Notes under the pieces: model-generated
Seen by the model: the letters and a program-made list of their open reading frames with translations, nothing else
What the model was told of the DNA's origin: nothing
Databases searched by the model: none
Position numbers and translations under genes: made by a program
Assembly (NCBI GenBank): GCA_937901125.1
Contig: CALCGT010000041.1
Span: 1 to 16,348 of the forward strand
Origin: an uncultured Clostridia bacterium
GTDB taxonomy: Bacteria; Bacillota; Clostridia; Lachnospirales; Anaerotignaceae
Direction of reading: 5' to 3'
DNA length: 16,348 nucleotides
Shown: positions 7,372 to 14,924 of the stretch, piece after piece
How the letters are laid out: every line of letters starts with the position of its first letter
How positions within the stretch are numbered: the stretch's first letter is position 1

Positions 7372-8496
7372 TTAGAAAAATAATTCACCGGGGCGATATC
7401 CTTCCGGCAATTCTTCTTCCTCTAAGAATTGGAAGCTTTCATCCTGCAAAATCGGCAGGAAGGCTGCAAAGGGAGGTCTGCTGAATTCAGAGCCATAGCC
7501 ACTGGCTCCGAACCATCCTCCTTCCTTGCTCTTCATATTCAATCCACGGGCAAATTTGGTACGGTTGGAACAGTCATGAACCGCCACATTCCAGCCTTCT
7601 TCATCTGCCATTTTCATCAATCTGAAGGTCAGTTCTCGGCTCCAAATGGGAGAAACATAGCCATGGCGATACACATACATATTTTCGCCCTCATAATTCC
7701 AGATATTGTTGTTGTTCAGGTGCAGCTCCGCACAGTTCATGAAATCCACACCTGTAGCAAGAATTTTCTCTTTTTTCTGCATAAATGCTTCGAAATATTC
7801 CGGTGTCATGGGTGTTTCGATCCCCACATATTTGATGTATTTTTTCGCCGTTGCGATGGCTTCAATAACCTTATCAGATGCATTGGTCGCCCCCAGATTA
7901 AAGCGCAGCTCATCCAGACCCGCTTCCCCCAAGGCTTTCAGATTTTCTTCCGTTGCCAGGGTGCCATTGGTATACATATGCTGATGGATACCGGCTTCAT
8001 GGAATTTCCGGATGATACCGTAGTATTTTTCAATTTCCATGAAGGGTTCCAAGTATACATAGGAAATGCCTGTGGGTTTTTCCTGAATGGAAAGCAGCAG
8101 GTCCAAATCTCTTTCGTAGAATTTCGTGCCGCCAATCTCCCACAAGCCTTCACCGATAGGCATACAATCTTCCAATTCTCCATAATTATAGCAGAATTTA
8201 CACTGGATATTGCATTTATTCGTTTTGCGGATGGCAGTCAGGCCTGTCCCCGTCATGCAGGAACGGCAGCCTTTGGCAAATTTTTTCTCGGGACCGACGA
8301 AATAGGTTCTGCCATCCACAGATTTCAGCCCTTTGATCTCCGCCATCAGCTTTTCATTTCTGGCATCAATAGCATCCTCAATCTGTGCAAAGGTTGCATA
8401 GACCAGTTCCATCTGCTTGGGCATCAATTCCTCTTCCTCATCCAACTGGGCAAAAAAGGAAAACCACATCAGGGCGTCTTTTTTCGAAATTTTCAT
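7372..8496 (-). CDS. Uncharacterised radical SAM protein
   Basis: The protein has 374 residues. The ATG at 8496 has GAGGAG six nt upstream. C95-x3-C99-x2-C102 in NKCNIQCKFCYNYG is the radical SAM [4Fe-4S] motif; the following Tyr-Asn-Tyr-Gly matches the usual aromatic after the third Cys. A second pair, C77-R-S-C80, precedes it, and further cysteines (C110, C255, C309) could bind another metal. MYTNGTL (174-180) and LDELRFNL (194-201) fit the barrel strands of the superfamily. Residues 260-290 (LNNNNIW, YVYRHGYVSPIW) and NRTKFARG (311-318) look like family-specific signatures. I see no recognised SPASM or B12 domain. It follows the biotin genes but has its own promoter, so functional linkage to biotin is not shown. 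Confidence 0.85.
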   Translation of the reverse strand: MKISKKDALMWFSFFAQLDEEEELMPKQMELVYATFAQIEDAIDARNEKLMAEIKGLKSVDGRTYFVGPEKKFAKGCRSCMTGTGLTAIRKTNKCNIQCKFCYNYGELEDCMPIGEGLWEIGGTKFYERDLDLLLSIQEKPTGISYVYLEPFMEIEKYYGIIRKFHEAGIHQHMYTNGTLATEENLKALGEAGLDELRFNLGATNASDKVIEAIATAKKYIKYVGIETPMTPEYFEAFMQKKEKILATGVDFMNCAELHLNNNNIWNYEGENMYVYRHGYVSPIWSRELTFRLMKMADEEGWNVAVHDCSNRTKFARGLNMKSKEGGWFGASGYGSEFSRPPFAAFLPILQDESFQFLEEEELPEGYRPGELFF

Positions 8497-8511
8497 AGAT
8501 TTCTCCTCAAT

Positions 8512-8586
8512 TCATACAGATTTTTCTTTTCGGCTCTTTTCAATCATTCTGTCTGTATTATAGCATGAGGTTTTCTCCTTTTCCAT
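8512..8586 (-). CDS. Candidate 24-residue peptide upstream of the radical SAM gene
   Basis: A perfect AGGAGG (8597-8592) lies five nt before the ATG at 8586. The frame encodes 24 charged residues (begins MEKEKTSCYN, ends SRKEKSV) and stops with TGA at 8514-8512, 15 nt before the radical SAM ATG and just before that gene's ribosome site. It could be the last small gene of the biotin operon, a translated leader, or chance. The radical SAM -10 element lies inside it, which means a transcript from that promoter would lack its start. Confidence 0.4.
   Translation of the reverse strand: MEKEKTSCYNTDRMIEKSRKEKSV
8557..8562 (-). promoter_or_regulatory. Extended -10 promoter for the radical SAM gene
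   Basis: Minus-strand TGCTATAAT is a perfect -10 with TGn extension; no clear -35 is present. The start would be near 8550, giving a leader of about 54 nt. It would separate radical SAM expression from the biotin operon. Confidence 0.55.
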
Positions 8587-8612
8587 GGTTTCCTCCTGGC
8601 TGCCAAAAAAAA

Positions 8613-9812
8613 TCACCGGGCAAACCATGCTTTCATGGTATCCAGCACCTCAACCAGTTCTTCTTCCGTGATGATATAGGGAACCATGGCATAAAGGTAT
8701 TTCAGGAAGGGCCTGCTGAACACGCCCCGTTCATAGGCAAACTGCTGATACCCTTTCAGCGTGGCGGTATCCTTCACCTCTACGCAGACACAGCCGCCCA
8801 TGATGCGGATTTCCTGGATACGTGAATCAGAAAAACCTTCCATCTCCCGTCGGGTAATTTCCTCAATCCTGCGGATTTTTGCCATGTAATCCTCCGCTTC
8901 AAAAAGTTCAATAGATTTCAGTGCCACGCTGCACGCCAGGGCGTTGCCCATAAAAGTGGGCCCATGCATCAGGGCATGATTGGGGTCGTCCTCATAGAAG
9001 CCTTCGAATACTTTATGGTTGGCTACTGTCGCAGCATGACCAATATATCCCCCCGTCAATGCTTTCCCCAGCACTAGAATATCTGGCAGAACCAAATCTG
9101 CCACAAATCGATTGCCTGTACGCCCAAAGCCAGTCGCCACCTCATCAAAGATCAGCAGCACCCCATATTGGTCGCAAAGCTCTCTTGCCCGTTTCAGGAA
9201 GGAGATATCATACATCCGCATCCCCCCTGCCCCCTGCAGCAGCGGCTCCACAATGAAGCAGTTCAATCGGTCGTGATATTTGGCAAAGGCCTGTTCCAGT
9301 GCCTCAATTTCCGTAGGGATATGCACCACATATTTGCTGGGGCCATATGCTTTCAGGACAAAATGATAGTCCTCATCATCCCCGGCTTCCATAGTCTTGA
9401 AGGTATCCCCATGATAGGCATGCTCCAGAGCAAGGATCATGGTCCGTTGTTCCTCTCCCCGGTTCATATAGTATTGCAGTGCCATTTTCAAGGCTACCTC
9501 CACCGCCACGCTGCCGGAATCGGAAAAGAAGCAATAGTCCAGATCGCCGGGCAGAAAGCTTTGCAGCTTTTCCGACAGCTTCTGCACCGGTTCATGAGTC
9601 AGCCCGCCCAGCATCACATGGGAAAATTTCTCCACCTGAGAAATGATAGCCTGATTTAATTCCGGGTGTTTATAGCCATGGATGACGCTCCACCATGAGG
9701 ACACAGAATCGATCAGCTTCTGCTCCCTGGTATATAAATAGACGCCCTCCGCGTCCACGATTTTATAAGGTGCTTTCATGGTCTTCATCTGTTCATACGG
9801 ATACCAGATCAT
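8613..9812 (-). CDS. bioA: Adenosylmethionine-8-amino-7-oxononanoate aminotransferase
   Basis: This PLP enzyme transfers the SAM amino group to KAPA (8-amino-7-oxononanoate), giving DAPA in biotin synthesis. It has 399 residues, slightly shorter than E. coli BioA. Landmarks of class III aminotransferases are present: SSWWSVIHG (38-46, substrate/SAM pocket), SDSGSVAVEVALKMA (97-111, phosphate-binding loop), HAYHGD (131-136), IFDEVATGFGRTG (221-233, Asp to the pyridine N), LGKALTGG with K250 as the Schiff-base lysine, and HGPTFMGN (283-290), typical of BioA. The ATG at 9812 has AGGAGGG upstream. The gene starts 11 nt after the bioD stop and is the last recognised gene of the operon. TWWSVxHG and HGPTFMGN separate it from other aminotransferases. 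Confidence 0.95.
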   Translation of the reverse strand: MIWYPYEQMKTMKAPYKIVDAEGVYLYTREQKLIDSVSSWWSVIHGYKHPELNQAIISQVEKFSHVMLGGLTHEPVQKLSEKLQSFLPGDLDYCFFSDSGSVAVEVALKMALQYYMNRGEEQRTMILALEHAYHGDTFKTMEAGDDEDYHFVLKAYGPSKYVVHIPTEIEALEQAFAKYHDRLNCFIVEPLLQGAGGMRMYDISFLKRARELCDQYGVLLIFDEVATGFGRTGNRFVADLVLPDILVLGKALTGGYIGHAATVANHKVFEGFYEDDPNHALMHGPTFMGNALACSVALKSIELFEAEDYMAKIRRIEEITRREMEGFSDSRIQEIRIMGGCVCVEVKDTATLKGYQQFAYERGVFSRPFLKYLYAMVPYIITEEELVEVLDTMKAWFAR

Positions 9813-9823
9813 TCTGTTCCCTC

Positions 9824-10513
9824 CTATTCATATAACGATTGCAGCTGCTCCGCCGAAAGTTCCAGTTCTGTATCTCCGTCCCGCACACAGGCAACTACCT
9901 TTGCCCCCGTCAAATGCTCGCACATTTTCAGGTTATCCTCCTGCATGGGGTCTCCCGGCTGAAAATGGTTGAAGATGATTCCTTTCAGTGGAATATCGTG
10001 GGTTTTCAGATAAAATGCCGTCAGCCCCACAGCATTGATAGTGCCCAGCCCCGCATTTGCCACCAGCAAGCAGCCCAAACCGCAGGCTTTCACCACATCC
10101 GGCAGCCATATTTCCTTTTCATCGAAGCAGATGGGGCAAAGGATACCACCAGAGCCTTCCATAGTCACATATTCATAGCCTTGGCAAGCCTTCCGAAAGC
10201 CGCCAAGGACAACTTCCATCTGAATTGGATTTCCTTCCATTCGAGATGCCAGATGGGGGGAAACGGCAGTTTCGTAAACATAGGGGCACATTTCCTCCAA
10301 GGGCTGGCTGATTCCCGAAGCCCTTTTGACATGGAGGGCATCCCCAGGGATCAGGCTGCCGTCTGCTCTGCGCTCATTGCCGCTCATGGCTGCTTTATAA
10401 TAAGCGGCGGAGACACCGCTTTCCTTCAGCTTTTTCAGAATCAGGGCAGAAACGTATGTCTTTCCCACATCCGTTCCCGTGCCTGTGATAAACAGCTTCT
10501 TACTCATTTCCAT
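9824..10513 (-). CDS. bioD: Dethiobiotin synthetase
   Basis: It forms the ureido ring of dethiobiotin from DAPA, CO2 and ATP. It has 229 residues from the ATG at 10513; an ATG two codons later (10507) is equally plausible. The P-loop is G11-T-G-T-D-V-G-K-T19, the BioD variant (GTxTDVGKT). KAAMSG (40-45) corresponds to the catalytic-Lys segment, EGSGGI (119-124) to the second conserved loop, and NAGLGTINAV to the base-binding segment. The start overlaps the end of bioB (stop at 10502-10500), so translation is probably coupled. GAGGTG lies close upstream, inside bioB. Confidence 0.95.
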   Translation of the reverse strand: MEMSKKLFITGTGTDVGKTYVSALILKKLKESGVSAAYYKAAMSGNERRADGSLIPGDALHVKRASGISQPLEEMCPYVYETAVSPHLASRMEGNPIQMEVVLGGFRKACQGYEYVTMEGSGGILCPICFDEKEIWLPDVVKACGLGCLLVANAGLGTINAVGLTAFYLKTHDIPLKGIIFNHFQPGDPMQEDNLKMCEHLTGAKVVACVRDGDTELELSAEQLQSLYE

Positions 10514-11468
10514 ATCTCACCTCGTACCCCAGTTCCTTGAGCAGCTCCATATCTGTGGCTACGGTGATGCCTGCTGTCGTCAGCATATCTCCGGAGATCG
10601 CCGCATTTGCCCCGGACCGAAAACAGCTTTTGCCTTTATCCGGCAGCAATCCCCGCCCCCCCGCAAGGCGGATAGAGGCATCCGGCAGTAGAAAACGATA
10701 GACTGCCACGATGCGGCACATATCCTCCGCGGTCAGCTTCTCGTTATGTTCAAGGGGAGTGCCCGGAATGGGGTTCAGCATATTGACAGGCACGCTGCGG
10801 ATGCCCAGTTCCCGCAGGGTAAGGGCCATATTGATACGATCCTCCACTGTTTCTCCCAACCCCATAATGCCGCCGCTGCACACGGAAAGCCCTGCATCCT
10901 GCGCCGCCCGAATGGCATTGATCTTGTCATCAAAAGTATGGGTAGTGCATACATTGGGGAAATTCCGACGAGAGGTTTCCAGATTATTATGTACCCGTGT
11001 CACGCCAGCTTCTTTTAGCTTGCGGTACTGTTCTTCCTTTAAAAGACCGAAGGAGATGCAAACTGCGATGTTGGTTTCCTTCCGAATCTGCCGCACAGCA
11101 TCACACATCCGTTCCACTTCCTCATCGGACAGGCGTTTCCCTGATGTTACGATGGAATAGCGCAGCACCCCTTGGGCGTCATTTACCTTGGCCTGGGCCA
11201 AAATTTCTTCATTGGGCAGCAGCGGATATTCCTCCGCCCCCGTATGGTTATGGGCAGACTGGGCACAGAAGCGACAGTTTTCAGAACAGCGTCCGCTTTT
11301 CCCATTGATGATGGTACAAATATCAAAGCCGTTGGAACAAAAATGCGCCCGAATCTCGTCTGCCTTGCGGCAAAGGGCTTCCAAAGGCTGCTGATACAAC
11401 CAAAGGGCCTCCTCCTTGCTGATCTGCTTTCCCTGCAGAGCGGCATTTCCTAAACTTTCCAAATCCAT
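10500..11468 (-). CDS. bioB: Biotin synthase (radical SAM), anaerobe-type ligand set
   Basis: It inserts sulfur into dethiobiotin to make biotin. It has 322 residues. C61-x3-C65-x2-C68 (CSENCRFCAQS) is the radical SAM cluster motif. Of the auxiliary-cluster ligands known in E. coli (C97, C128, C188, R260), C137, C197 (VCSGGIMGLGE) and R267 (IRLAGGRG) are kept, but the C97 position is S105 (RYSIVTSG). An extra C174 is present (NVCTTHT, where E. coli has no Cys). From memory, biotin synthases of obligate anaerobes form a second type with a different auxiliary cluster; this protein would fit that group. The start lies 6 nt after the bioY stop; AAGGAAGG is about 12 nt upstream, a rather long spacing, so coupling is likely. 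Confidence 0.95.
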   Translation of the reverse strand: MDLESLGNAALQGKQISKEEALWLYQQPLEALCRKADEIRAHFCSNGFDICTIINGKSGRCSENCRFCAQSAHNHTGAEEYPLLPNEEILAQAKVNDAQGVLRYSIVTSGKRLSDEEVERMCDAVRQIRKETNIAVCISFGLLKEEQYRKLKEAGVTRVHNNLETSRRNFPNVCTTHTFDDKINAIRAAQDAGLSVCSGGIMGLGETVEDRINMALTLRELGIRSVPVNMLNPIPGTPLEHNEKLTAEDMCRIVAVYRFLLPDASIRLAGGRGLLPDKGKSCFRSGANAAISGDMLTTAGITVATDMELLKELGYEVRYGNE

Positions 11469-11474
11469 TCTTTC

Positions 11475-12029
11475 TCACAACCTTCCTTCTCGGATCAAAG
11501 GGATCATCCGGTGCCCAATAACCGCCCCGATGATGCATAAAAGAATATCCCCAGGGACAGCCAGAATAAAACAATACAAAAACAGTGGCCACAGCCCAAT
11601 GGGATTTTCCAGATAAAAATTGCTGATGAGATAGTAATACACCATCCCAAAAAGATACACAATGCCAAGACCGACAAAATTAGCTGCAAGAAGCCGCCGA
11701 TAGCTCGGCTGATGCTTTTTATTGGCAATGATCCCTGTCACAAAAGCACCTACGGCAAAGCCGATGATATACCCAAAACTGGGTTGGAAAATATAACCGA
11801 TGCCGCCGCCCTGAGCAAAGATGGGAAGCCCCACCAGCCCAAGCAGAATATAAACACAAACGGCAAGACAGCCCTTCCTTCCCCCCAGCAAAAGCCCCGC
11901 TAACATCGTAAACAGATATTGCAGGGTAAAGGGTACCACCGGAACGGGAATCTTGATAAAGGCGCCCGCTGCGATCAGTGCCACAAACATGGCGCATAAA
12001 ATCATATCTTTTGTATTCTTACTACTCAA
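11475..12029 (-). CDS. bioY: BioY, substrate-binding component of the ECF biotin transporter
   Basis: This integral membrane protein of 184 residues (usual size) has about six hydrophobic segments. BioY hallmarks are visible: a first segment ending in FIKIPVPVVPFTLQ, GGRKG after the second, and GYIFQPSFGYIIGF near 78-91. It binds biotin outside the cell and works with the shared EcfA/A'/T energising module, which is not in the window (group II ECF arrangement). The start chosen is TTG at 12029, with AGGAGG 10 nt upstream; ATG at 12005 is the alternative and would remove eight residues. It follows birA by 15 nt in the BirA-controlled operon. Confidence 0.93.
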   Translation of the reverse strand: MSSKNTKDMILCAMFVALIAAGAFIKIPVPVVPFTLQYLFTMLAGLLLGGRKGCLAVCVYILLGLVGLPIFAQGGGIGYIFQPSFGYIIGFAVGAFVTGIIANKKHQPSYRRLLAANFVGLGIVYLFGMVYYYLISNFYLENPIGLWPLFLYCFILAVPGDILLCIIGAVIGHRMIPLIREGRL

Positions 12030-12044
12030 ATCACGTTCCCCTCC

Positions 12045-13022
12045 TTATAAAAATCGGATGCTGATCTCACCGGAAGATAACCGCTCTATCCTGCCATCCT
12101 CATATTGAACCAACAAATGACACGCCTCATCCACATCCAGTGCTAAGGCCTTTTCCCCGCCGGCGGAAGAGAGGACGGTAATCTCTTTTCCAATCACCAG
12201 ACTTCTTTCCCGATACTTTTCCACATGATCTTCTATTTTTCCTGCAGTATAATCGTTCATAAAGTGATTCAGAAATGCAGCCGCCAGGCGGTTTTTCCCG
12301 TCATTCTGCCGTTCCTGGAATACGACTCCTGCGATCTGGTCGATCTCTTTTGGAAAGCCTTCCGCAGGCGGATAGGTATTGATCCCAATGCCCAACACCA
12401 CATAATCCAAGCTGCCATCCTCCAAACCAAGAGACGCTTCTGTAAGAATCCCACTGACTTTTTTCCCGTCCATGTAAATATCATTGACCCATTTGATCTG
12501 GGCCTGCTTCCCGGAAACCTCTTCGATGGCTTCACAGGCAGCCACGGCAGCCATTGTGGTAAGCTTCATGGCCTGACTGGGGGAAAGGTTCACAGGCCGA
12601 AGCAAAAGGCTCATATAAATACCCGTATCTACGGGAGAATAGAAGCTGCGCCCCAGCCGCCCTCTGCCTTCTGTCTGGGCATTGGCAAGGATGGTGCATC
12701 CCTCCGCCGCGCCGCCGTTGGCTTTTTCCCTCAGCAGTGTATTGGTCGACCCTGTCTCCGGCAGCACGTGCAGCTCCAGCGCACCACAGGACGGGTTCAG
12801 ATATTTTCGGATTCCCTGGGCAGAAAGGATATCTGTTTTAACCGAAAGGCTATATCCCTTATTTGGGACAGCGTCGATCTCATATCCTTTGTTCCGCAGG
12901 CTTTTTACCGCCTTCCATACAGCCGTCCGTGAAACAGAAAGTCTCTCGGCGATCTCCTCACCGGAAAGATAGGTTCCTTTCTGCTCCTCAAACAAAGAGA
13001 GAAGTTTTTCCTTTGTTCCCAT
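12045..13022 (-). CDS. birA: Bifunctional biotin-protein ligase / biotin operon repressor
   Basis: It makes biotinyl-AMP and transfers biotin to carrier proteins; the biotinyl-AMP form represses the biotin operon. The start is ATG at 13022 (325 residues) because AAGGAGGTG lies 7 nt upstream; an in-frame start at 13055 would overlap the promoter and ribosome site. Residues about 5-60 form a winged helix-turn-helix (GEEIAERLSVSRTAVWKAVKS region). The catalytic part has the biotinyl-AMP loop GRGRLGR (119-125), KWVNDIY (177-183) with the biotin-binding Lys, and GIGIN (about 217-221). The C-terminal SH3-like domain is present. As first gene of its own regulon it is autoregulated. Confidence 0.95.
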   Translation of the reverse strand: MGTKEKLLSLFEEQKGTYLSGEEIAERLSVSRTAVWKAVKSLRNKGYEIDAVPNKGYSLSVKTDILSAQGIRKYLNPSCGALELHVLPETGSTNTLLREKANGGAAEGCTILANAQTEGRGRLGRSFYSPVDTGIYMSLLLRPVNLSPSQAMKLTTMAAVAACEAIEEVSGKQAQIKWVNDIYMDGKKVSGILTEASLGLEDGSLDYVVLGIGINTYPPAEGFPKEIDQIAGVVFQERQNDGKNRLAAAFLNHFMNDYTAGKIEDHVEKYRERSLVIGKEITVLSSAGGEKALALDVDEACHLLVQYEDGRIERLSSGEISIRFL

Positions 13023-13045
13023 TCTCTCCACCTCCTTAAAAAGGA

Positions 13046-13098
13046 ATGATACCACAGCCTTTTCATATAGTCAACCAAATATAAATATATGTTAACAA
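13046..13098 (-). promoter_or_regulatory. BirA operator overlapping the promoter of the birA-bioYBDA operon
   Basis: On the minus strand TTGTTAAC (13098-13091) and GTTGACTA (13075-13068) form an inverted pair (6 of 8 positions) separated by 15 nt, the arrangement of Gram-positive BirA sites. The -35 TTGACT (13074-13069) lies inside the downstream half-site, followed by a 17-nt spacer and -10 TATCAT (13051-13046). BirA bound with biotinyl-AMP would block polymerase directly. The leader is short, about 17 nt to the birA ATG. Confidence 0.85.
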
Positions 13099-13145
13099 TT
13101 ATGCCGTAAGGGAAATCCAGCATTCCGCTTATGACATCCTCAATC

Positions 13146-13190
13146 AAAAAAGCGGTGGCAAACGGGCAGTAAAACTACCCGAGCCACCGC
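13146..13190 (-). terminator. Strong terminator after the serine recombinase gene
   Basis: Minus strand GCGGTGGC (13190-13183) pairs with GCCACCGC (13159-13152), with an inner 7-bp stem (GGGTAGT / ACTGCCC, one G-U pair), followed by T6 (13151-13146). The inner stem pairs fully only on the minus strand. It shields the birA promoter from the mobile-element genes. Confidence 0.9.
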
Positions 13191-13199
13191 CCGAAGTTC

Positions 13200-14924
13200 T
13201 TATTTTTCTCTATTTTTCAAGGAAAGCAAAACAACCGTTTCAACATGTGCATCGTTGTCCAAACTCAAGCTCATATCTTCCTCAATAATCGGCAGCTTGA
13301 ATTTGATGGACTTCAGCCACTGTCCGTTGGGTTGACGTTCCTCGTATATATGGATTTCAGAAATCAATGCCTCCATAATCTGCCGCTGTTCCTGTTCATT
13401 CATGGCGTCATACAGCTTATCAAAGTAAATCAACACTTTATAGATATTGTCTCCTGTTAGTTTCTCCGCTTCGATGGCCTGCTTCCTGGCTCTGGCCGCA
13501 ATCAACAGCGATTCGGTATCTTCGATCTTATCATACATCTTGTAAAGGCGGTCATCCAGGTCTGCCTTGCGCCGCACATAATGCCGGTCATCTGGATCAA
13601 GAGAATCTATTTCCTCTGCCAGCTTTGCCTTGACAGAATAATACTGGCGAAGCTGCTTCTCGTAGTTCGCAATCTCCTGGTCAATAGCAACAGTATCCAC
13701 TTTCATGTTAATTTTTTCCTGCATCATGGCTGCGAACTTCGGATTGCTCACCAACTTTACAATGACTTCCGCCACTGCATCGTCCAGTAATTCTTCCCGA
13801 ATCTGCTTTTTGTAATCGCACTTGTGCCCACGAATCATAGAGCGATGCTTGCAGCCGTAATAATAAAAATCCTTATATTTGGTGCCATCTTTCTTGTGCT
13901 TGATACTTTTATTTCCATACATTCCGGCTCCACAGGCAGGGCACTTTACAATGCCGGAGAGCAAATGCGTATGCTCATCCTTCCCGCGGTTGACGCGCTC
14001 GTACTTCTTTGCTTGTGCCATCAGCTTCACCTGCGCCGTTTGCCAGACTTCTTCCGAAACAATCGCTTCATGCTGTCCATCCGCAAGTAAATAGTTGTCC
14101 TGCTCCACCAGCTTATACTCATTTCTTGTGCCACGCACTTTTTCCATCTTGCGGCGGCCATAGGCAATCTTGCCACAGTACACCGGGTTTTTCAGAATCA
14201 GCCGGATCAAATGTGCGTCAAACAGGGGATTCTTTCCATTCTGCCGTGGAATTTTACGGATGCCGTGATTTTCCAGATACTTTGCAATTCCGTTTGCGCC
14301 AATATCCGTATGCACATATTGGTGATAGATAATGCGGATCGCCTCTGCTTCCTCTTCATTGATAATCAGCTTCCCATCCACAAGCTGATACCCATAGGGA
14401 GCAAAGCCGCCATTCCAGCGGCCCTCTCTTGCTTTCTGGATACGGCCTTCCATCGTTTGGACACGAATATTTTCACGCTCAATCTCCGCCACAGCAGACA
14501 GGACAGAAATCATCAATTTGCCTGCGCCTTTGGAAGAATCAATGCCATCCTCCACGCACACCAGATTGACGCCGAAGTCCTGCATAACCTGAAGGGAAGA
14601 AAGCACGTCCGTCGCATTTCTGCCGAAGCGGGACAGTTTGAATACGAGCACAAAGGAGACACCATCTTTCCCGGATTTTATATCCTCCATCATCTGGCTG
14701 AACTGTGCCCGTCCCTCAATGGATTTGCCGGACTTTCCTGCATCCTCATATTCAGCGACGATCTCATAATCATTGTAATCTGCATAGGCTTTCATTTTGG
14801 TCTTTTGCGCATCCAGAGAATAACCGTCTATCTGCATAGCGGTGGAGACTCCAGTATATGTGTAAATTTTTATCTTTTCTTTTTTCATCTGCCTGCTTTC
14901 CATGGGGCAACTACAGCCTCTCAT
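13200..14924 (-). CDS. Large serine recombinase, with Gly at the catalytic Arg position
   Basis: The protein has 574 residues. Such enzymes integrate and excise phages and mobile elements. The resolvase domain covers about 18-165: VST with catalytic S27, GYSLDAQ (34-40), KLSRFGRN (96-103) with R99 and R102, and GAGKLMISVLSAVAEIERENI before the long helix. The residue two before the serine is G25 (codon GGA at 14852-14850), where the family has an essential Arg (YxRVS). The recombinase domain follows at about 170-270 (GFAPYGYQL, ILKNPVYCG). The zinc ribbon uses C328, C331, C358 and C369. A coiled coil occupies about 405-500. The ATG overlaps the rhuM stop as ATGA, so translation is probably coupled; an internal ATG at residue 13 is an alternative start. 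Confidence 0.9.
   Translation of the reverse strand: MRGCSCPMESRQMKKEKIKIYTYTGVSTAMQIDGYSLDAQKTKMKAYADYNDYEIVAEYEDAGKSGKSIEGRAQFSQMMEDIKSGKDGVSFVLVFKLSRFGRNATDVLSSLQVMQDFGVNLVCVEDGIDSSKGAGKLMISVLSAVAEIERENIRVQTMEGRIQKAREGRWNGGFAPYGYQLVDGKLIINEEEAEAIRIIYHQYVHTDIGANGIAKYLENHGIRKIPRQNGKNPLFDAHLIRLILKNPVYCGKIAYGRRKMEKVRGTRNEYKLVEQDNYLLADGQHEAIVSEEVWQTAQVKLMAQAKKYERVNRGKDEHTHLLSGIVKCPACGAGMYGNKSIKHKKDGTKYKDFYYYGCKHRSMIRGHKCDYKKQIREELLDDAVAEVIVKLVSNPKFAAMMQEKINMKVDTVAIDQEIANYEKQLRQYYSVKAKLAEEIDSLDPDDRHYVRRKADLDDRLYKMYDKIEDTESLLIAARARKQAIEAEKLTGDNIYKVLIYFDKLYDAMNEQEQRQIMEALISEIHIYEERQPNGQWLKSIKFKLPIIEEDMSLSLDNDAHVETVVLLSLKNREK

Noticed and set aside
7429..8568. Plus-strand frame of 379 codons antisense to the radical SAM gene
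   Set aside because: The minus strand has the radical SAM motif, a ribosome site and a promoter. The plus frame is a shadow.
8605..8639. Possible terminator after bioA: 6-bp stem (8624-8629/8634-8639) and a run of eight T on the minus strand
   Set aside because: The stem lies inside the bioA coding end and 11 nt away from the T-run, too far for a Rho-independent terminator.
13106..13130. Imperfect inverted repeat between the birA operator and the recombinase terminator, considered as an att core
   Set aside because: Pairing is only about 7 of 9 positions, and the opposite end of the element is not available to show a shared core.
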